NCBI RefSeq assembly: GCF_000739085.1
Contig: NZ_CP009110.1
Span: 1,054,001 to 1,118,000 of the forward strand
Source of the DNA: Amycolatopsis methanolica 239
GTDB taxonomy: Bacteria; Actinomycetota; Actinomycetes; Mycobacteriales; Pseudonocardiaceae
Direction: 5' to 3'
DNA: 64,000 nucleotides
Part shown: positions 17,064 through 25,596 of the stretch, piece by piece
Layout: every line of letters begins with the position of its first letter
Position numbering within the stretch: position 1 is the first letter of the stretch
Notes under the pieces: generated by a model
What the model saw: only the letters and a program-made list of their open reading frames with translations
The model's database searches: none
What the model was told of the DNA's origin: nothing
Program-made: the position numbers and the translations under genes

Positions 17064-18239
17064 CTATGTGTACCAGGTGGGCTCGGGGAGGCGGCCGTTC
17101 AGCGCGTAGTCCCCGACCTCCCGCCGCTTGTACGGCAGCGGGTCGTGCAGCGAGTGCGTCCGCAGGTTCCGCCAGAACCGGTCCAGCCCGTACTTCGTGG
17201 CGCTCGCCCGCGCGCCGGTCAGCTCGAAGATCTTCGTGCCGATCTCCAGCCCGGTGTCGACGATGCGCTGCTTGGCCGCGGCGATCAGCACCGCCACCTC
17301 GCCCCGCGCCTCGGGCGTCAGATCCTCCCGCGGCGCGTGCAGGATCGGCGAGATCGCCGCCCCAGCCCGGTCCACCAGTGCTTCCGCCGCCCACAGCTTG
17401 GCCTGGAGGTCGCCGTAGCCCTCCAGCACGTACCACTCCTCGGTGGCGGAGGCCTTGTCGTCCCCGCCGTAGGGCCAGGCGCGGGTCCGCTCACGCGTGT
17501 AGGCCAGCGCCGACTCCAGCGCGCCTTGCGCGATGCCGAGGTAGAAATTGGTGAAAACCAGCTGGATCGTCGGCACGTTCAGCGTGTTGTAGACGAGCGG
17601 CTGGAATTTCCGGTCCACGTATCCGGCGGCGTCCGACCACGGCACGCGCACGTCGGAAATGGTCACGCTGCCCGATTCGGTGAGCCGCTGCCCGATGTTG
17701 TCCCAGTCGTCGTGGAACGCGATTCCCGGCTGCTTCGACGGCACGATCGCGAAGATGTGATCGTCGGTCCCCTCCAGCACGCCCTCCAGCACGGTCAGGT
17801 CCGACACCTTGCTGCCGGTGGAGAACGACTTGTGCCCGTGGTACACGAGTTCGTCGCCGTCCTGCGTGATCTTCAGGTCCGAGTCGCGCGGGTTGACCGC
17901 GCCGCCGAAGAAGAAGTTGTTCTTCGTGTACAGCTCCTCGACCGCGGCGATCTGCGCGTCGGTGCCGACCAGGCGCGCCGCCCACGCCCACAGGTAGTGG
18001 TAGCCGAGCAGCTGGCCGATCGAGCCGTCCGCCTTGGCGATCTCCCGGATCACCCGGTAGGCGGTCTCCCAGGTCTGCCCGCCGCCGCCGTGCTCGGCGG
18101 GCCCGAGCAGGGTGACCAGGCCGTTGTCCTTGAGCAGCTGGACTTCGGCGAAGGGCGTCTTGTTCGCGCGGTCGCGCTCGACGGCGTCGACCGCCAGCTG
18201 GGCGGCGACCTCGCGGGCGCGGGTGATCCAGTCGGTCAC
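17064..18239 (-). CDS. sfnB: SfnB/DszC-like acyl-CoA-dehydrogenase-fold monooxygenase
   Basis: A 391-residue flavoprotein of the acyl-CoA dehydrogenase fold. Typical segments: N-terminal helices, 'LLGPAEHGGGGQTWETAYRVIREIAKADGSIG' (~40-70), the middle beta domain 'FFFGGAVNPRDSDLKI' and 'FSTGSKVSDL', and C-terminal helical bundle. It lacks the catalytic Glu context of true beta-oxidation enzymes and looks like DszC/SfnB flavin-dependent sulfur-acquisition monooxygenases. It is coupled (4-bp overlap) to sfnG, which supports a role in mobilising sulfur from sulfones or alkyl sulfur compounds. GTG start at 18239 after SD 'agggagc'. Whether its substrate is a sulfone, a sulfinate or another compound cannot be told; symbol is by context. 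Confidence 0.8.
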   Translation of the reverse strand: MTDWITRAREVAAQLAVDAVERDRANKTPFAEVQLLKDNGLVTLLGPAEHGGGGQTWETAYRVIREIAKADGSIGQLLGYHYLWAWAARLVGTDAQIAAVEELYTKNNFFFGGAVNPRDSDLKITQDGDELVYHGHKSFSTGSKVSDLTVLEGVLEGTDDHIFAIVPSKQPGIAFHDDWDNIGQRLTESGSVTISDVRVPWSDAAGYVDRKFQPLVYNTLNVPTIQLVFTNFYLGIAQGALESALAYTRERTRAWPYGGDDKASATEEWYVLEGYGDLQAKLWAAEALVDRAGAAISPILHAPREDLTPEARGEVAVLIAAAKQRIVDTGLEIGTKIFELTGARASATKYGLDRFWRNLRTHSLHDPLPYKRREVGDYALNGRLPEPTWYT

Positions 18240-19357
18240 GAGAAGCTCCCTACGGGCTCGGGGGTGGCGGCGGTGGCGTCGAGCTCCTTTTCGAGCTGGC
18301 GGATGATGGGCAGCACCTCGCGGCCGAAGTACTCGACGTCCTCGTGGTAGTGCAGGAAACCGAGCAGCAGCAGGTCCGCCCCGCGCCGCTTGTACTCCAC
18401 CGCCCGGCGCGCGATCTGCTCCGGCGTCCCGATGAGACCGGTGCGGAACCCGTCGTTGTACTGGACCAGGTCGGCGAATTCGGAATCCGCCCACATGCCC
18501 TTCTTGTCCGATGTCGACCGCCCGGCCTGCTGGACCGCGGACCGGAAGCCCTCGACGGCCTGGACGTCGGCCTTGTCCACGATCTCCCGCAGCACGTCAC
18601 GCGCCTCGGCCTCGGTGTCCCTGGCGATGACGAACCCGTTCAGCCCGAACCGCACCGCGTGGTTGTGCTCAGCCGCGTAGCCGCGGACCTCGGCGACCTG
18701 CTCGCTGAAGCCGTCGAAGTCCTTGCCGTTGCTGAAGTACCAGTCGGACACGCGACCGGCCAGCTTGCGCGCCGCGGTCGAGTTGCCGCCCTGGAACACC
18801 TCCGGGTGCGGACGGTCCGGTGTGGACAGCGGTTTGGGCTTGATGTCGAAGTCGTGGATGCGGTAGAAGTCGCCGCGGAACTCGGCCGCGTCGTTCGTCC
18901 ACAGTTCCTTGAGGACGCGGATGAACTCCTCGGACCGCCGGTAGCGCTCGTCGTGCTCCAGCCACGGCTCGCCGAGACCGGTGAACTCGTCCTTGAACCA
19001 GCCGCTCACCACGTTCACCGCGGCCCGGCCGCCGGACAGCACGTCCGCACTGGCCACGAACTTCGCCAGCACGCCGGGGTGCCACAGTCCGGGGTGGACG
19101 GCCGCGATCACCTTGAGCCGCTGGGTCGCCAGCAGCAGCGCCAGGCTGAACCCGGTGGACTCGTGCTGGTAGGCGGCGCCGTAGCTGGCGGTGTAGCGGA
19201 CCTGGGTGAGGGCGTACTCGAATCCGTTGTTCTCGGCGAGCACGGCGAGTTCGCGGTTGTAGTCGTAACCCCAGTCGGTGCGTTGTTCGATGCGGCTGGT
19301 GACCAGTCCGCCACTGACGTTGGGCACCCAATAGGCGAATTTGAGTGGTGCGGGCAT
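18236..19357 (-). CDS. sfnG: FMNH2-dependent dimethylsulfone monooxygenase
   Basis: A 373-residue LLM-class (bacterial luciferase-like) flavin monooxygenase. The N-terminal 'KFAYWVPNVSGGLV' and 'IEQRTDWGYDYNRELA', then 'VNVVSGWFKDEFTGLGEPWLEHDERYRRSEEFI' region (about residues 115-147), closely follow the SfnG family, which oxidises dimethylsulfone to methanesulfinate and formaldehyde for use as a sulfur source under sulfate limitation. First gene of the sfnG-sfnB pair. Start is ATG 19357 with 'ggag' upstream. No FMN reductase gene lies nearby, so reduced flavin must come from elsewhere. Confidence 0.9.
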   Translation of the reverse strand: MPAPLKFAYWVPNVSGGLVTSRIEQRTDWGYDYNRELAVLAENNGFEYALTQVRYTASYGAAYQHESTGFSLALLLATQRLKVIAAVHPGLWHPGVLAKFVASADVLSGGRAAVNVVSGWFKDEFTGLGEPWLEHDERYRRSEEFIRVLKELWTNDAAEFRGDFYRIHDFDIKPKPLSTPDRPHPEVFQGGNSTAARKLAGRVSDWYFSNGKDFDGFSEQVAEVRGYAAEHNHAVRFGLNGFVIARDTEAEARDVLREIVDKADVQAVEGFRSAVQQAGRSTSDKKGMWADSEFADLVQYNDGFRTGLIGTPEQIARRAVEYKRRGADLLLLGFLHYHEDVEYFGREVLPIIRQLEKELDATAATPEPVGSFS

Positions 19358-19483
19358 GAAGGCTCCATCGAAATGGTTCCGGGAATTGTGCGTCGACGGC
19401 CGCGCGATCTGATTCCGAGTAAAGCGGCGCGCAGGGGGAGGGGCAACCGACGTCCACGCCGTGGGAACGGTTACCCTGAGTGG

Positions 19484-19873
19484 GCGGACGAGTTGGCCGG
19501 GCGGTCGCGAGGGTCACCCCCTCGAGGAAAGTCCGGACTCCGCAGGGCAGGGTGGTTGCTAACCGCAACCCGGGGCGACCCGCGGGACAGTGCCACAGAA
19601 AACAGACCGCCCCGGCTTCACCGCCGGGGTAAGGGTGAAACGGTGGTGTAAGAGACCACCAGCACCCCGGGTGACCGGGGTGGCTAGGTAAACCCCACCC
19701 GGAGCAAGGCCAAGAGGGCGCCGCGAGGCGCCTGCGCAGGCGATCGAGGGCGGCCCGTCCGATGCCTGCGGGTAGGCCGCTCGAGCCTGCCGGCGACGGC
19801 AGGCCTAGATGGATGGCCGCCGCCGCGGTTCCGGCCGCGGAACAGGATCCGGCTTACAGGCCAACTCGTCCGC
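19484..19873 (+). ncRNA. rnpB: RNase P RNA (bacterial type A)
   Basis: The catalytic RNA of RNase P, which matures tRNA 5' ends. Conserved landmarks: 'gaggaaagtccggactcc' (P4/CR-I, starting at ~19523), 'acagaaaacagaccgcc' (~19596), 'aagggtgaaa' (~19631), 'ggtaaacccc' (~19687), 'cctagatggatg' (~19803) and the closing 'ggcttacagg'. The ends pair perfectly: 19484-19498 (gcggacgagttggcc) with 19859-19873, a 15-bp P1/P2-type stem that fixes both termini. About 390 nt, normal for actinobacterial type A. Confidence 0.96.
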
Positions 19874-19912
19874 CCCTTCCCGCCGGCCCGCCGTTGGCCT
19901 ACGGTCGGGCTC

Positions 19913-20785
19913 GTGGATCACGCAGAAGCTCGCGACGTCGCGTTCCGGTGCCACCGGGTGCTCGAACCGCTGCACTCGTTCGTCTACTTCGCGCCCGAGG
20001 CGGAGCAGGAGCTGACCGCGGCCGGGCTGCGGCCCGGCCGGATGGGCTACTTCGCCAGCCGGGCCGCGCCGATGGGCCCGGTCGGCGCGGGCGTCGTCGC
20101 GGCCACCTTCTACAACTTCAATCCGGAGCTGGTCGCCAGGCACATCCCGCGGGCGTGGACCCTCGCGTCGCCGGGGCGGATCCTGGAGGCCCGGCTGGCC
20201 GCGGCCGACGCCGGGCTGCGCCGGGTGCTGGGCGAGGAGCTGATCACCTCACCGCGGCTCGCGGAGGCAGCGGAGCTGGCGCGCTCGGCGGCGTCGGTGC
20301 TGAGTCCGGAGGGGCGCCCGTTGTACGCGGGGCACGCGGAGCTGGAGTGGCCGGCGGAGCCGCACCTGGTCCTCTGGCACGCGGCGACGCTGCTGCGCGA
20401 GCACCGCGGCGACGGGCACATCGCGGCGCTGGTCGGGCACGGGCTGAGCGGGCTGGCCGCGCTGATCACCTACACGGCGACGGGGAAGGGCTTCCTGGAG
20501 CCGGTGGCCAAGGCAACACGCGGCTGGTCCGACGAGCAGTGGGCCGCGGGCGTCGAGGAGCTGCGCGAGCAGGGCCTGCTCGACGCCGACGGCCGGCTCA
20601 CCCCGGAGGGCACGGTGCTGCGGCAGAGCATCGAAGAGCAGACGAACGCCTCCGCGACGGCCCCGTGGCGGCACCTGGGCGCCGAAAAGGCCGCGCGATT
20701 GCACGAGCTGGCCCGCGAACTGGCGCGGCACGCCGTGGCCCACGGCGCCTTCCCAGACGGCATCTTCGCGACGGCGCGCGCCTGA
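19913..20785 (+). CDS. SCO6745-family conserved protein
   Basis: A 290-residue protein conserved in actinobacteria and known as the SCO6745 family. Visible parts: N-terminal all-helical domain with 'VLEPLHSFVYFAPEAEQELTAAGL' and 'YFASRAAPMGPVGAGVVAATFYNFNPELVARHIPRAW' type sequence, and a C-terminal winged-helix-like tail ('GVEELREQGLLDADGRLTPEGTVLRQSIEEQTN', ~205-240) that resembles MarR-like helix-turn-helix DNA-binding domains. No characterised function is known to me. Starts at GTG 19913, 40 bp after rnpB, on the same strand. A degenerate copy of its last ~17 codons occurs 440 bp downstream. Confidence 0.8.
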   Translation: MDHAEARDVAFRCHRVLEPLHSFVYFAPEAEQELTAAGLRPGRMGYFASRAAPMGPVGAGVVAATFYNFNPELVARHIPRAWTLASPGRILEARLAAADAGLRRVLGEELITSPRLAEAAELARSAASVLSPEGRPLYAGHAELEWPAEPHLVLWHAATLLREHRGDGHIAALVGHGLSGLAALITYTATGKGFLEPVAKATRGWSDEQWAAGVEELREQGLLDADGRLTPEGTVLRQSIEEQTNASATAPWRHLGAEKAARLHELARELARHAVAHGAFPDGIFATARA

Positions 20786-21460
20786 GCCCGGCCCGCGCCG
20801 CGGCCGCGTCTCCCCCCGGCTGAGGCCTGCCCGACGCACGTCCACTCCCGCGCGGCTCACCGCACGCCCACACGGCTGTGCCCTGCTCACCGCCCCTTGC
20901 GGTGGCGCGAGCCGGCGCCCTGAGCTGTTACTTATTTTCCCGAGTTGCGCTCGCTGCCCGATCCAGCACTGCTGCGCGGCAGGCCGACGCCCACCGCGCT
21001 CACCCCGGGATCGGATCTTCGTGGCGCGAACCGGCCCACCCGAGCCACGCCGCGTCGTCCCGGCCGCCTGAGGCCGAGTGGCTTCGCCCGCGCCCGCGCA
21101 GCCGCGCGACAGGCCATCGCCGAGGTCGCCTTCCCGGGTTGGGCACGCTGCTTCCCACCGTTGCGGCAGACCGTCGCCCACGGCGCTTCCCTAGACGGAA
21201 TCTCCGCGGCAAGAGCCGCCCCATCCACGCCCGCGCCTCCCCGAAGCGCTCGACCGCCGCACACCGCGCCCCGAAATCTCACCTTCCGTGAGGAGGCAAG
21301 CGTTCGCGCTCGCCCTCCGTCACCGCGGCCCCGTCGGAAAGCGCTCCCTGCCCGCCCGGCACCACGCCGCGCATGTCGATCACCCGCTGTTCATCGCGCC
21401 CCCCGACCACCGCGTCCCACGGCGGCGCTCGTCACAGTGAGCGCTTACACCTGAGTCCAC
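20786..21460. other. Non-coding GC-rich stretch with relic of the SCO6745-type gene
   Basis: No start-supported gene is seen here. At 21165-21218 a frame (+) reads 'RQTVAHGASLDGISAARA', close to the end of the upstream protein 'RHAVAHGAFPDGIFATARA' (20725-20785); about 50 bp align with roughly 80% identity. A 170-residue open frame spanning it (20945-21454) has the composition of GC-rich noise (Arg/Pro/Ala) and no SD, so it is treated as a relic of a duplicated gene tail. Confidence 0.6.
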
Positions 21461-21574
21461 CGAAAGTGCGTACCGATCACGGTTTGTGAGGGCAAAACGG
21501 GCCCACCTGGGCGCTCCGTGAGCGCGTTCGCTGGATCGGATGATCGACTCGCCCGGAGAGGTCGTCACGCCCGG

Positions 21575-21725
21575 GTACATGCCATGCGGCCGATCGGGGC
21601 ATGCCACACTGTTGCTCGCGCCATCGAGGAGCGATACCGCACACCCAGAGTGAGGCGTGATTGCGCCTGTGGGTGAGTCCCCACCCACACTAGGAAATCC
21701 GGGTGCAGGGGGTTAACCCTGAGCG
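21575..21725 (+). other. Cluster of hairpins upstream of the secretion operon
   Basis: Four inverted repeats follow closely: 'catgcc' paired with 'ggcatg' around 21579-21605; 'ggcg' with 'cgcc' around 21653-21667; 'tgtgggt' (21668-21674) with 'acccaca' (21683-21689), loop gagtcccc; and 'aggg' with 'ccct' around 21706-21720. They lie about 220-360 bp before the first gene of the type IV secretion-like operon and may be a structured leader or regulator-binding array. No known riboswitch class is recognised. Confidence 0.35.
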
Positions 21726-21815
21726 GTCTTGCCACGATGATGGAGGGCGACGAGTTCAGGAGAAGTGGCCGTACTGTGCCTGGTGTGGATGGACTGCCGT
21801 TCGACAGAGAGCGCT

Positions 21816-21844
21816 TTGACCGTCACAGCTTGTGACGCCATGAT
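21816..21844 (+). promoter_or_regulatory. Promoter with embedded inverted repeat for the secretion operon
   Basis: TTGACC (-35, 21816-21821), a 17-bp spacer and CATGAT (-10, 21839-21844) form a good sigma-70-type promoter about 95 bp before the first gene. The spacer contains a perfect 6-3-6 inverted repeat GTCACA-GCT-TGTGAC (21822-21836), where a repressor would block RNA polymerase. Confidence 0.6.
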
Positions 21845-21938
21845 GGGCTAGACAGACCGGACCGGACTTTCCGACCTCGTGGGCCTGCCCCGCGCCGACC
21901 CACCCGACACCCACACTCCTCGCACCTGGGAGTACGCG

Positions 21939-22205
21939 ATGACCATGATGACACTTGTGCAGCAGCTGGCGCAGGGCGAGATCAGGACCCGTGGAGTCCA
22001 GCAGTGGCTCCTCGACAACATCATCCCCCTGGTCCTGCTCGCCGTCGCGCTGTTGCTGCTCTGGCTCGGTGGCGGCAAAGGCGACAACGCCGGCGTCATG
22101 CGCCGCCTGGCCGGTGTGGTGATCGCGCTCGCGATCGTCGGCCTCGCCGTGAGCGGGCTCGGCGTCAACGTCGGCGAGTGGATCGCCGGCTTGTTCACCA
22201 GCTGA
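21939..22205 (+). CDS. Small two-helix membrane protein of the T4SS-like operon
   Basis: An 88-residue protein starting at ATG 21939 (an in-frame ATG two codons later is possible). It has two hydrophobic helices at ~28-44 and ~58-72, joined by a short basic/polar loop (GGGKGDNAGVMRR), and a short C-terminal tail. Size and topology resemble VirB2/TrbC-type pilin precursors or small TM proteins that open actinobacterial conjugation operons, but there is no clear cleaved signal peptide. First of eight co-directional genes (21939-30601). Its role as pilin-like subunit is inference from position and topology. Confidence 0.75.
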   Translation: MTMMTLVQQLAQGEIRTRGVQQWLLDNIIPLVLLAVALLLLWLGGGKGDNAGVMRRLAGVVIALAIVGLAVSGLGVNVGEWIAGLFTS

Positions 22206-22223
22206 CGGCGCGGGGTAGCGCGC

Positions 22224-22679
22224 GTGCGGATTCGAACCGATGACGAGGTCTACCGGGTCGACGCGGTCTGGCTCGGCCCGCCGAAGGCGACGTTCCCGTG
22301 GCGGGCCCGCTACGTGGCCTGGGGCGTCGGCATCCCGGTGTTCCTCGTCGTCCTGGCGGTGGAGCGGCAGCTCGGCTTTGGGTTCGGCTTCTTCTCCACC
22401 GCGTGGGCGTTCGTCATCACGATCTTGATCACCCGGATGATCACCGCCAAGATCAGTCACGAGCGTCCGCTCGGAGCCGTCATGACGATGTGGCTGCGCG
22501 AGCTGCAGACGCCCCGCGAGAAGACCTCCGGAGAGGGCGGTGCGGTCACGGCCACGAAGATCCGCGTGCGGAACCAGCGGCCGCTGCCCAAGCACAAACG
22601 GCACCTCGCCGCGGCGGGGTCGCATCCTCACCACCAGACAGCACGACCGCGTGGCGCGCGCACTCCGGCGCCACGGTAG
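22224..22679 (+). CDS. PrgI/TcpE-like membrane protein of the T4SS-like operon
   Basis: A 151-residue protein from GTG 22224. The N-terminal 30 residues are soluble, then two TM helices follow (~31-47 and ~57-70), then a cytosolic, strongly basic tail (many Lys/Arg/His/Pro from ~95 onward). This is the layout of PrgI/TcpE/VirB3-like proteins, which in Gram-positive conjugation systems always precede the VirB4-type ATPase and dock it at the membrane. The ATPase gene follows after 10 bp. The basic tail longer than usual may contact DNA or acidic lipids (inference). Confidence 0.75.
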   Translation: MRIRTDDEVYRVDAVWLGPPKATFPWRARYVAWGVGIPVFLVVLAVERQLGFGFGFFSTAWAFVITILITRMITAKISHERPLGAVMTMWLRELQTPREKTSGEGGAVTATKIRVRNQRPLPKHKRHLAAAGSHPHHQTARPRGARTPAPR

Positions 22680-22689
22680 GAGGTAGAGG

Positions 22690-25596
22690 TTGTTCGGAAG
22701 CGGCGGACGCCGGAAGGCCGGGAAGTCCGACCCGAGCGGGGCTGCGCAGTGGCCGCCGCAGCCGGGTCGCGCCCCCGCCAAGCAGGGCCGCCGGCTCCCC
22801 GGTGAGCAGGCGATTCCCACCTATACCCCGTCGATCTCCCTGCGAACCATCGACGGGCACCTGGTGCGCACCGAGAACGAGGTCTACGCCTGGTACCGGC
22901 TGGCGCCGCAGCGGTGGTCGTTCCGGTCGGACTCGCAGCGGCGCGACCTGATCGCCGCGATCGCCGGCCAGTACGCCGAGTTGCAGGGCCGCTGGCTGCA
23001 CCTGCGCGTCACCACCCGCCCGTACCCGATCCGGATGTGGGCCGAGGCGCACGTCCACAACGCCATCCGCCGCCCGCCGGACGTGCCGGGCGCGCTGTCG
23101 TTCGACGACTACCTGATCGGCGAGCAGCAGCAGCTGCTCGGCCGGTCGATGGCGGAGAAAGAGGTCTACATCGGGGTGCAGGTGCAGACCCGGCGGGTCG
23201 TCGACCGCGCGGTCGAGCGCGCCGCCCCGCTGCTCCGCCGCATCCTGCCCGAGGCCGTCGACGCCGAGCTGGCGGCGCTGGACTCCGAGGTCGAGCACCT
23301 GGACCAGGTGATCGGATCGTCCGGCCTGGAGGGCCGCCCGGTGCACGCCGAGGAGATGTCCTGGCTGATGCACCGCTCGTGCTCGCTCGGCCTGCCCGCG
23401 CCGCGGCACCTGCCCGCCGTGCCCGGCGCGGCGTGGGAGCCGGAGGACCTGGCCAGCTTCACCGACGCGGCGGACTTCCACGCCGAGCCGTACGCCCCGA
23501 CGCTCACCGTGCGCGGCCGCACCGGGTCGAACGCCGGGGTGCAGCGGCACCTCGCGGTGCTGACCGTCGGGCAGATGCACGGTCTGCAGATCCCCGAGGT
23601 CGACGACCCGTGGGTGCAGCACGCCGACCGGCTGCCCGCCTCGGTGGAGTGGTCGGCCCGCATCTACGTGCGCCGCCCCGAGGAGGTGGCCGGCGAGCTG
23701 CAGCGGCAGATGAACAAGGTGCGCTCGCAGGTCAAGCACTACACCGACGAGCACGAGCTGGAGCCGCCGCAGTCGCTGGCGCGGCAGGCGACCCGCGTGC
23801 TGGAGATCGACGACGAGATGACGTCCGGCTTCACGGCGCTGGCCACGCGCGTGCGGTCGTGGTGGCGGCTGGCGGTCTCCGGCGACAGCGAGCGCGAGGC
23901 GCTGCGGCTGGCCCAGCAGCTGCTCGACCTGTACAAGCCGAAGATCGCGATCGAGCACCCGGAGGCGCAGTACGCGCTGGCGCGGGAGTTCATCCCGGGC
24001 GAGCCGCTGTCCTCGTCGGCGTACATGCGCCGCGGTTCGGTCGTGTGGGCCGCGGCGGCGGTGCCGACGGCCACGGCCGAGGTCGGCGACCGGCGGGGCA
24101 TCCTGCTCGGCGAGACGGTCACCGCCACCCGGCGCCCGGTGGCCTGGGACCCGTGGATGGCGCAGGAGATCCGGGACGGGTCCGGTCTGACCGCGATGGT
24201 CGCCGGTCTCGGTGGCGGCAAGTCGTTCCTCGGCGGCGGCATCGTCTACAAGACGCTGCGGGCCGGGGCGCACTGGACGCTGCTGGACCCGTCCGGCCCG
24301 CTGGCCCGGTTGTGCGACCTGCCGGAGATCCGGCCGTACGCGCGGCCCATCAACTTGCTGAATGCACAACCCGGCATCCTGAACCCGTACCGCGTGGTGG
24401 CCGAGCCGCTGCTCGAGCACTTCATGGACGAGGAGGACCCGGAGCGGGCGTGGCGGCGGGAGCGTGCGCTGGCCGGCGCGACCCGGCGGCGGCTCGTGCT
24501 GGACGTGCTCACCGGCGTGCTGCCGTACGAGGTCGCGCGGATGCCGCAGAGCCGGATCGTGCTGCTCCGGGCGGTGCGGGCCGTCGGCGGCCGGTATGAC
24601 GCCGACCCCGGCCAGGTGATCGATGCGCTGCGCCGGGACTCCAGCGAGCATCACGAGCACGCGGTGGTGGTGGCGGACTTCCTGGACGAGATGCGCGAGC
24701 GCATGTCGCTGCTGATCCCGGAGAGCGACGCCGACCCGTACTCGGAGACGCGGGACGACCGGCTGACGGTGCTGACGATGGCCGGGCTGACGCTGCCGAA
24801 GGACGGTGTCGGCCGCGAGCACTGGACCGACGCCGAGGCGTTGGGTGTCGAGATGCTGAACCTGGCGGCGTGGCTGACGCAGCGGTCGGTGTACGAGAAG
24901 CCGAAGGACCTGCGCAAGGGTGTGTGGATCGACGAGGCGTTCTTCCTGTCCGAGGTGCCGACGGGGCGGGTGCTGATGAACCGGTTCGCGCGTGACTCGC
25001 GGAAGTGGAACGTCCGGGTGCTGCTGTCGTCGCAGATCCCGGCGGACTTCCTGAAGATCCAGGGCTTCGTCGCGCTGCTGGACTCGGTGTTCGTCGGGCG
25101 CCTCGACGACGACGAGGCGCAGGCCGACGCGCTGCGGTTGCTGAAGGTGCCGGTCGGGGTCGGGTACGAGCAAGTGGTCGCGTCGCTGGGCAGGCGGCCC
25201 GGTGCGCAGCGCGGCCTGGAGCGCGATCGCGAGCCGAGGCAGTTCATCTTCGGCGACGGCGCCGGCGGGGTGGAGCGGATCCGGGTGGACTTCTCCGGGC
25301 CGCACCTGGCCCACCTGCGCGCGTCGCTGGACACGACGCCGGGTTCGAAGGACGCCCTGCCCGCGGACACGCACGCCCGGGACGCGGAGGCGCCGCGCGA
25401 GCAGCAGCACGTGGCGGCCCCGCCACCGGACGACGAGCTTGAGCCGGACCTGGAGCTTGCCGCCGAGCGCGATCTGGGGCTCACGGAGGAGCAGATCCTC
25501 GCCGAGGACGTGCCGGGCTCCGGCGGTCCCGCGGCGGGCGCCGCCGAGGGCGAACGAGCCGGTGCGGGCAAGCGCGGCGGCTGGGACGCCGCATGA
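22690..25596 (+). CDS. VirB4-like ATPase of a type IV secretion-like system
   Basis: A 968-residue motor protein starting at TTG 22690 after SD 'aggtagagg'. The N-terminal ~480 residues are the VirB4/TraC-type assembly domain ('YTPSISLRTIDGHLVRTENEVYAWYRL' region). The ATPase domain follows: Walker A 'AGLGGGKS' at ~505-512 (first Gly replaced by Ala), Walker B 'GVWIDEAFF' at ~742-750, then 'LLSSQIPADF' (sensor-type Gln). The C-terminal ~90 residues are acidic and low-complexity. It would power substrate or subunit export through the VirB6-like channel encoded next (ATGA overlap). It matches the SCO6880-type actinobacterial group (naming from memory). Confidence 0.88.
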   Translation: MFGSGGRRKAGKSDPSGAAQWPPQPGRAPAKQGRRLPGEQAIPTYTPSISLRTIDGHLVRTENEVYAWYRLAPQRWSFRSDSQRRDLIAAIAGQYAELQGRWLHLRVTTRPYPIRMWAEAHVHNAIRRPPDVPGALSFDDYLIGEQQQLLGRSMAEKEVYIGVQVQTRRVVDRAVERAAPLLRRILPEAVDAELAALDSEVEHLDQVIGSSGLEGRPVHAEEMSWLMHRSCSLGLPAPRHLPAVPGAAWEPEDLASFTDAADFHAEPYAPTLTVRGRTGSNAGVQRHLAVLTVGQMHGLQIPEVDDPWVQHADRLPASVEWSARIYVRRPEEVAGELQRQMNKVRSQVKHYTDEHELEPPQSLARQATRVLEIDDEMTSGFTALATRVRSWWRLAVSGDSEREALRLAQQLLDLYKPKIAIEHPEAQYALAREFIPGEPLSSSAYMRRGSVVWAAAAVPTATAEVGDRRGILLGETVTATRRPVAWDPWMAQEIRDGSGLTAMVAGLGGGKSFLGGGIVYKTLRAGAHWTLLDPSGPLARLCDLPEIRPYARPINLLNAQPGILNPYRVVAEPLLEHFMDEEDPERAWRRERALAGATRRRLVLDVLTGVLPYEVARMPQSRIVLLRAVRAVGGRYDADPGQVIDALRRDSSEHHEHAVVVADFLDEMRERMSLLIPESDADPYSETRDDRLTVLTMAGLTLPKDGVGREHWTDAEALGVEMLNLAAWLTQRSVYEKPKDLRKGVWIDEAFFLSEVPTGRVLMNRFARDSRKWNVRVLLSSQIPADFLKIQGFVALLDSVFVGRLDDDEAQADALRLLKVPVGVGYEQVVASLGRRPGAQRGLERDREPRQFIFGDGAGGVERIRVDFSGPHLAHLRASLDTTPGSKDALPADTHARDAEAPREQQHVAAPPPDDELEPDLELAAERDLGLTEEQILAEDVPGSGGPAAGAAEGERAGAGKRGGWDAA

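Noticed and set aside
20945-21454. 170-residue open frame in the region before the secretion-like operon
   Set aside because: Arg/Pro/Ala-rich, no SD and no domain; only an 18-residue relic of the neighbouring gene tail is recognisable.
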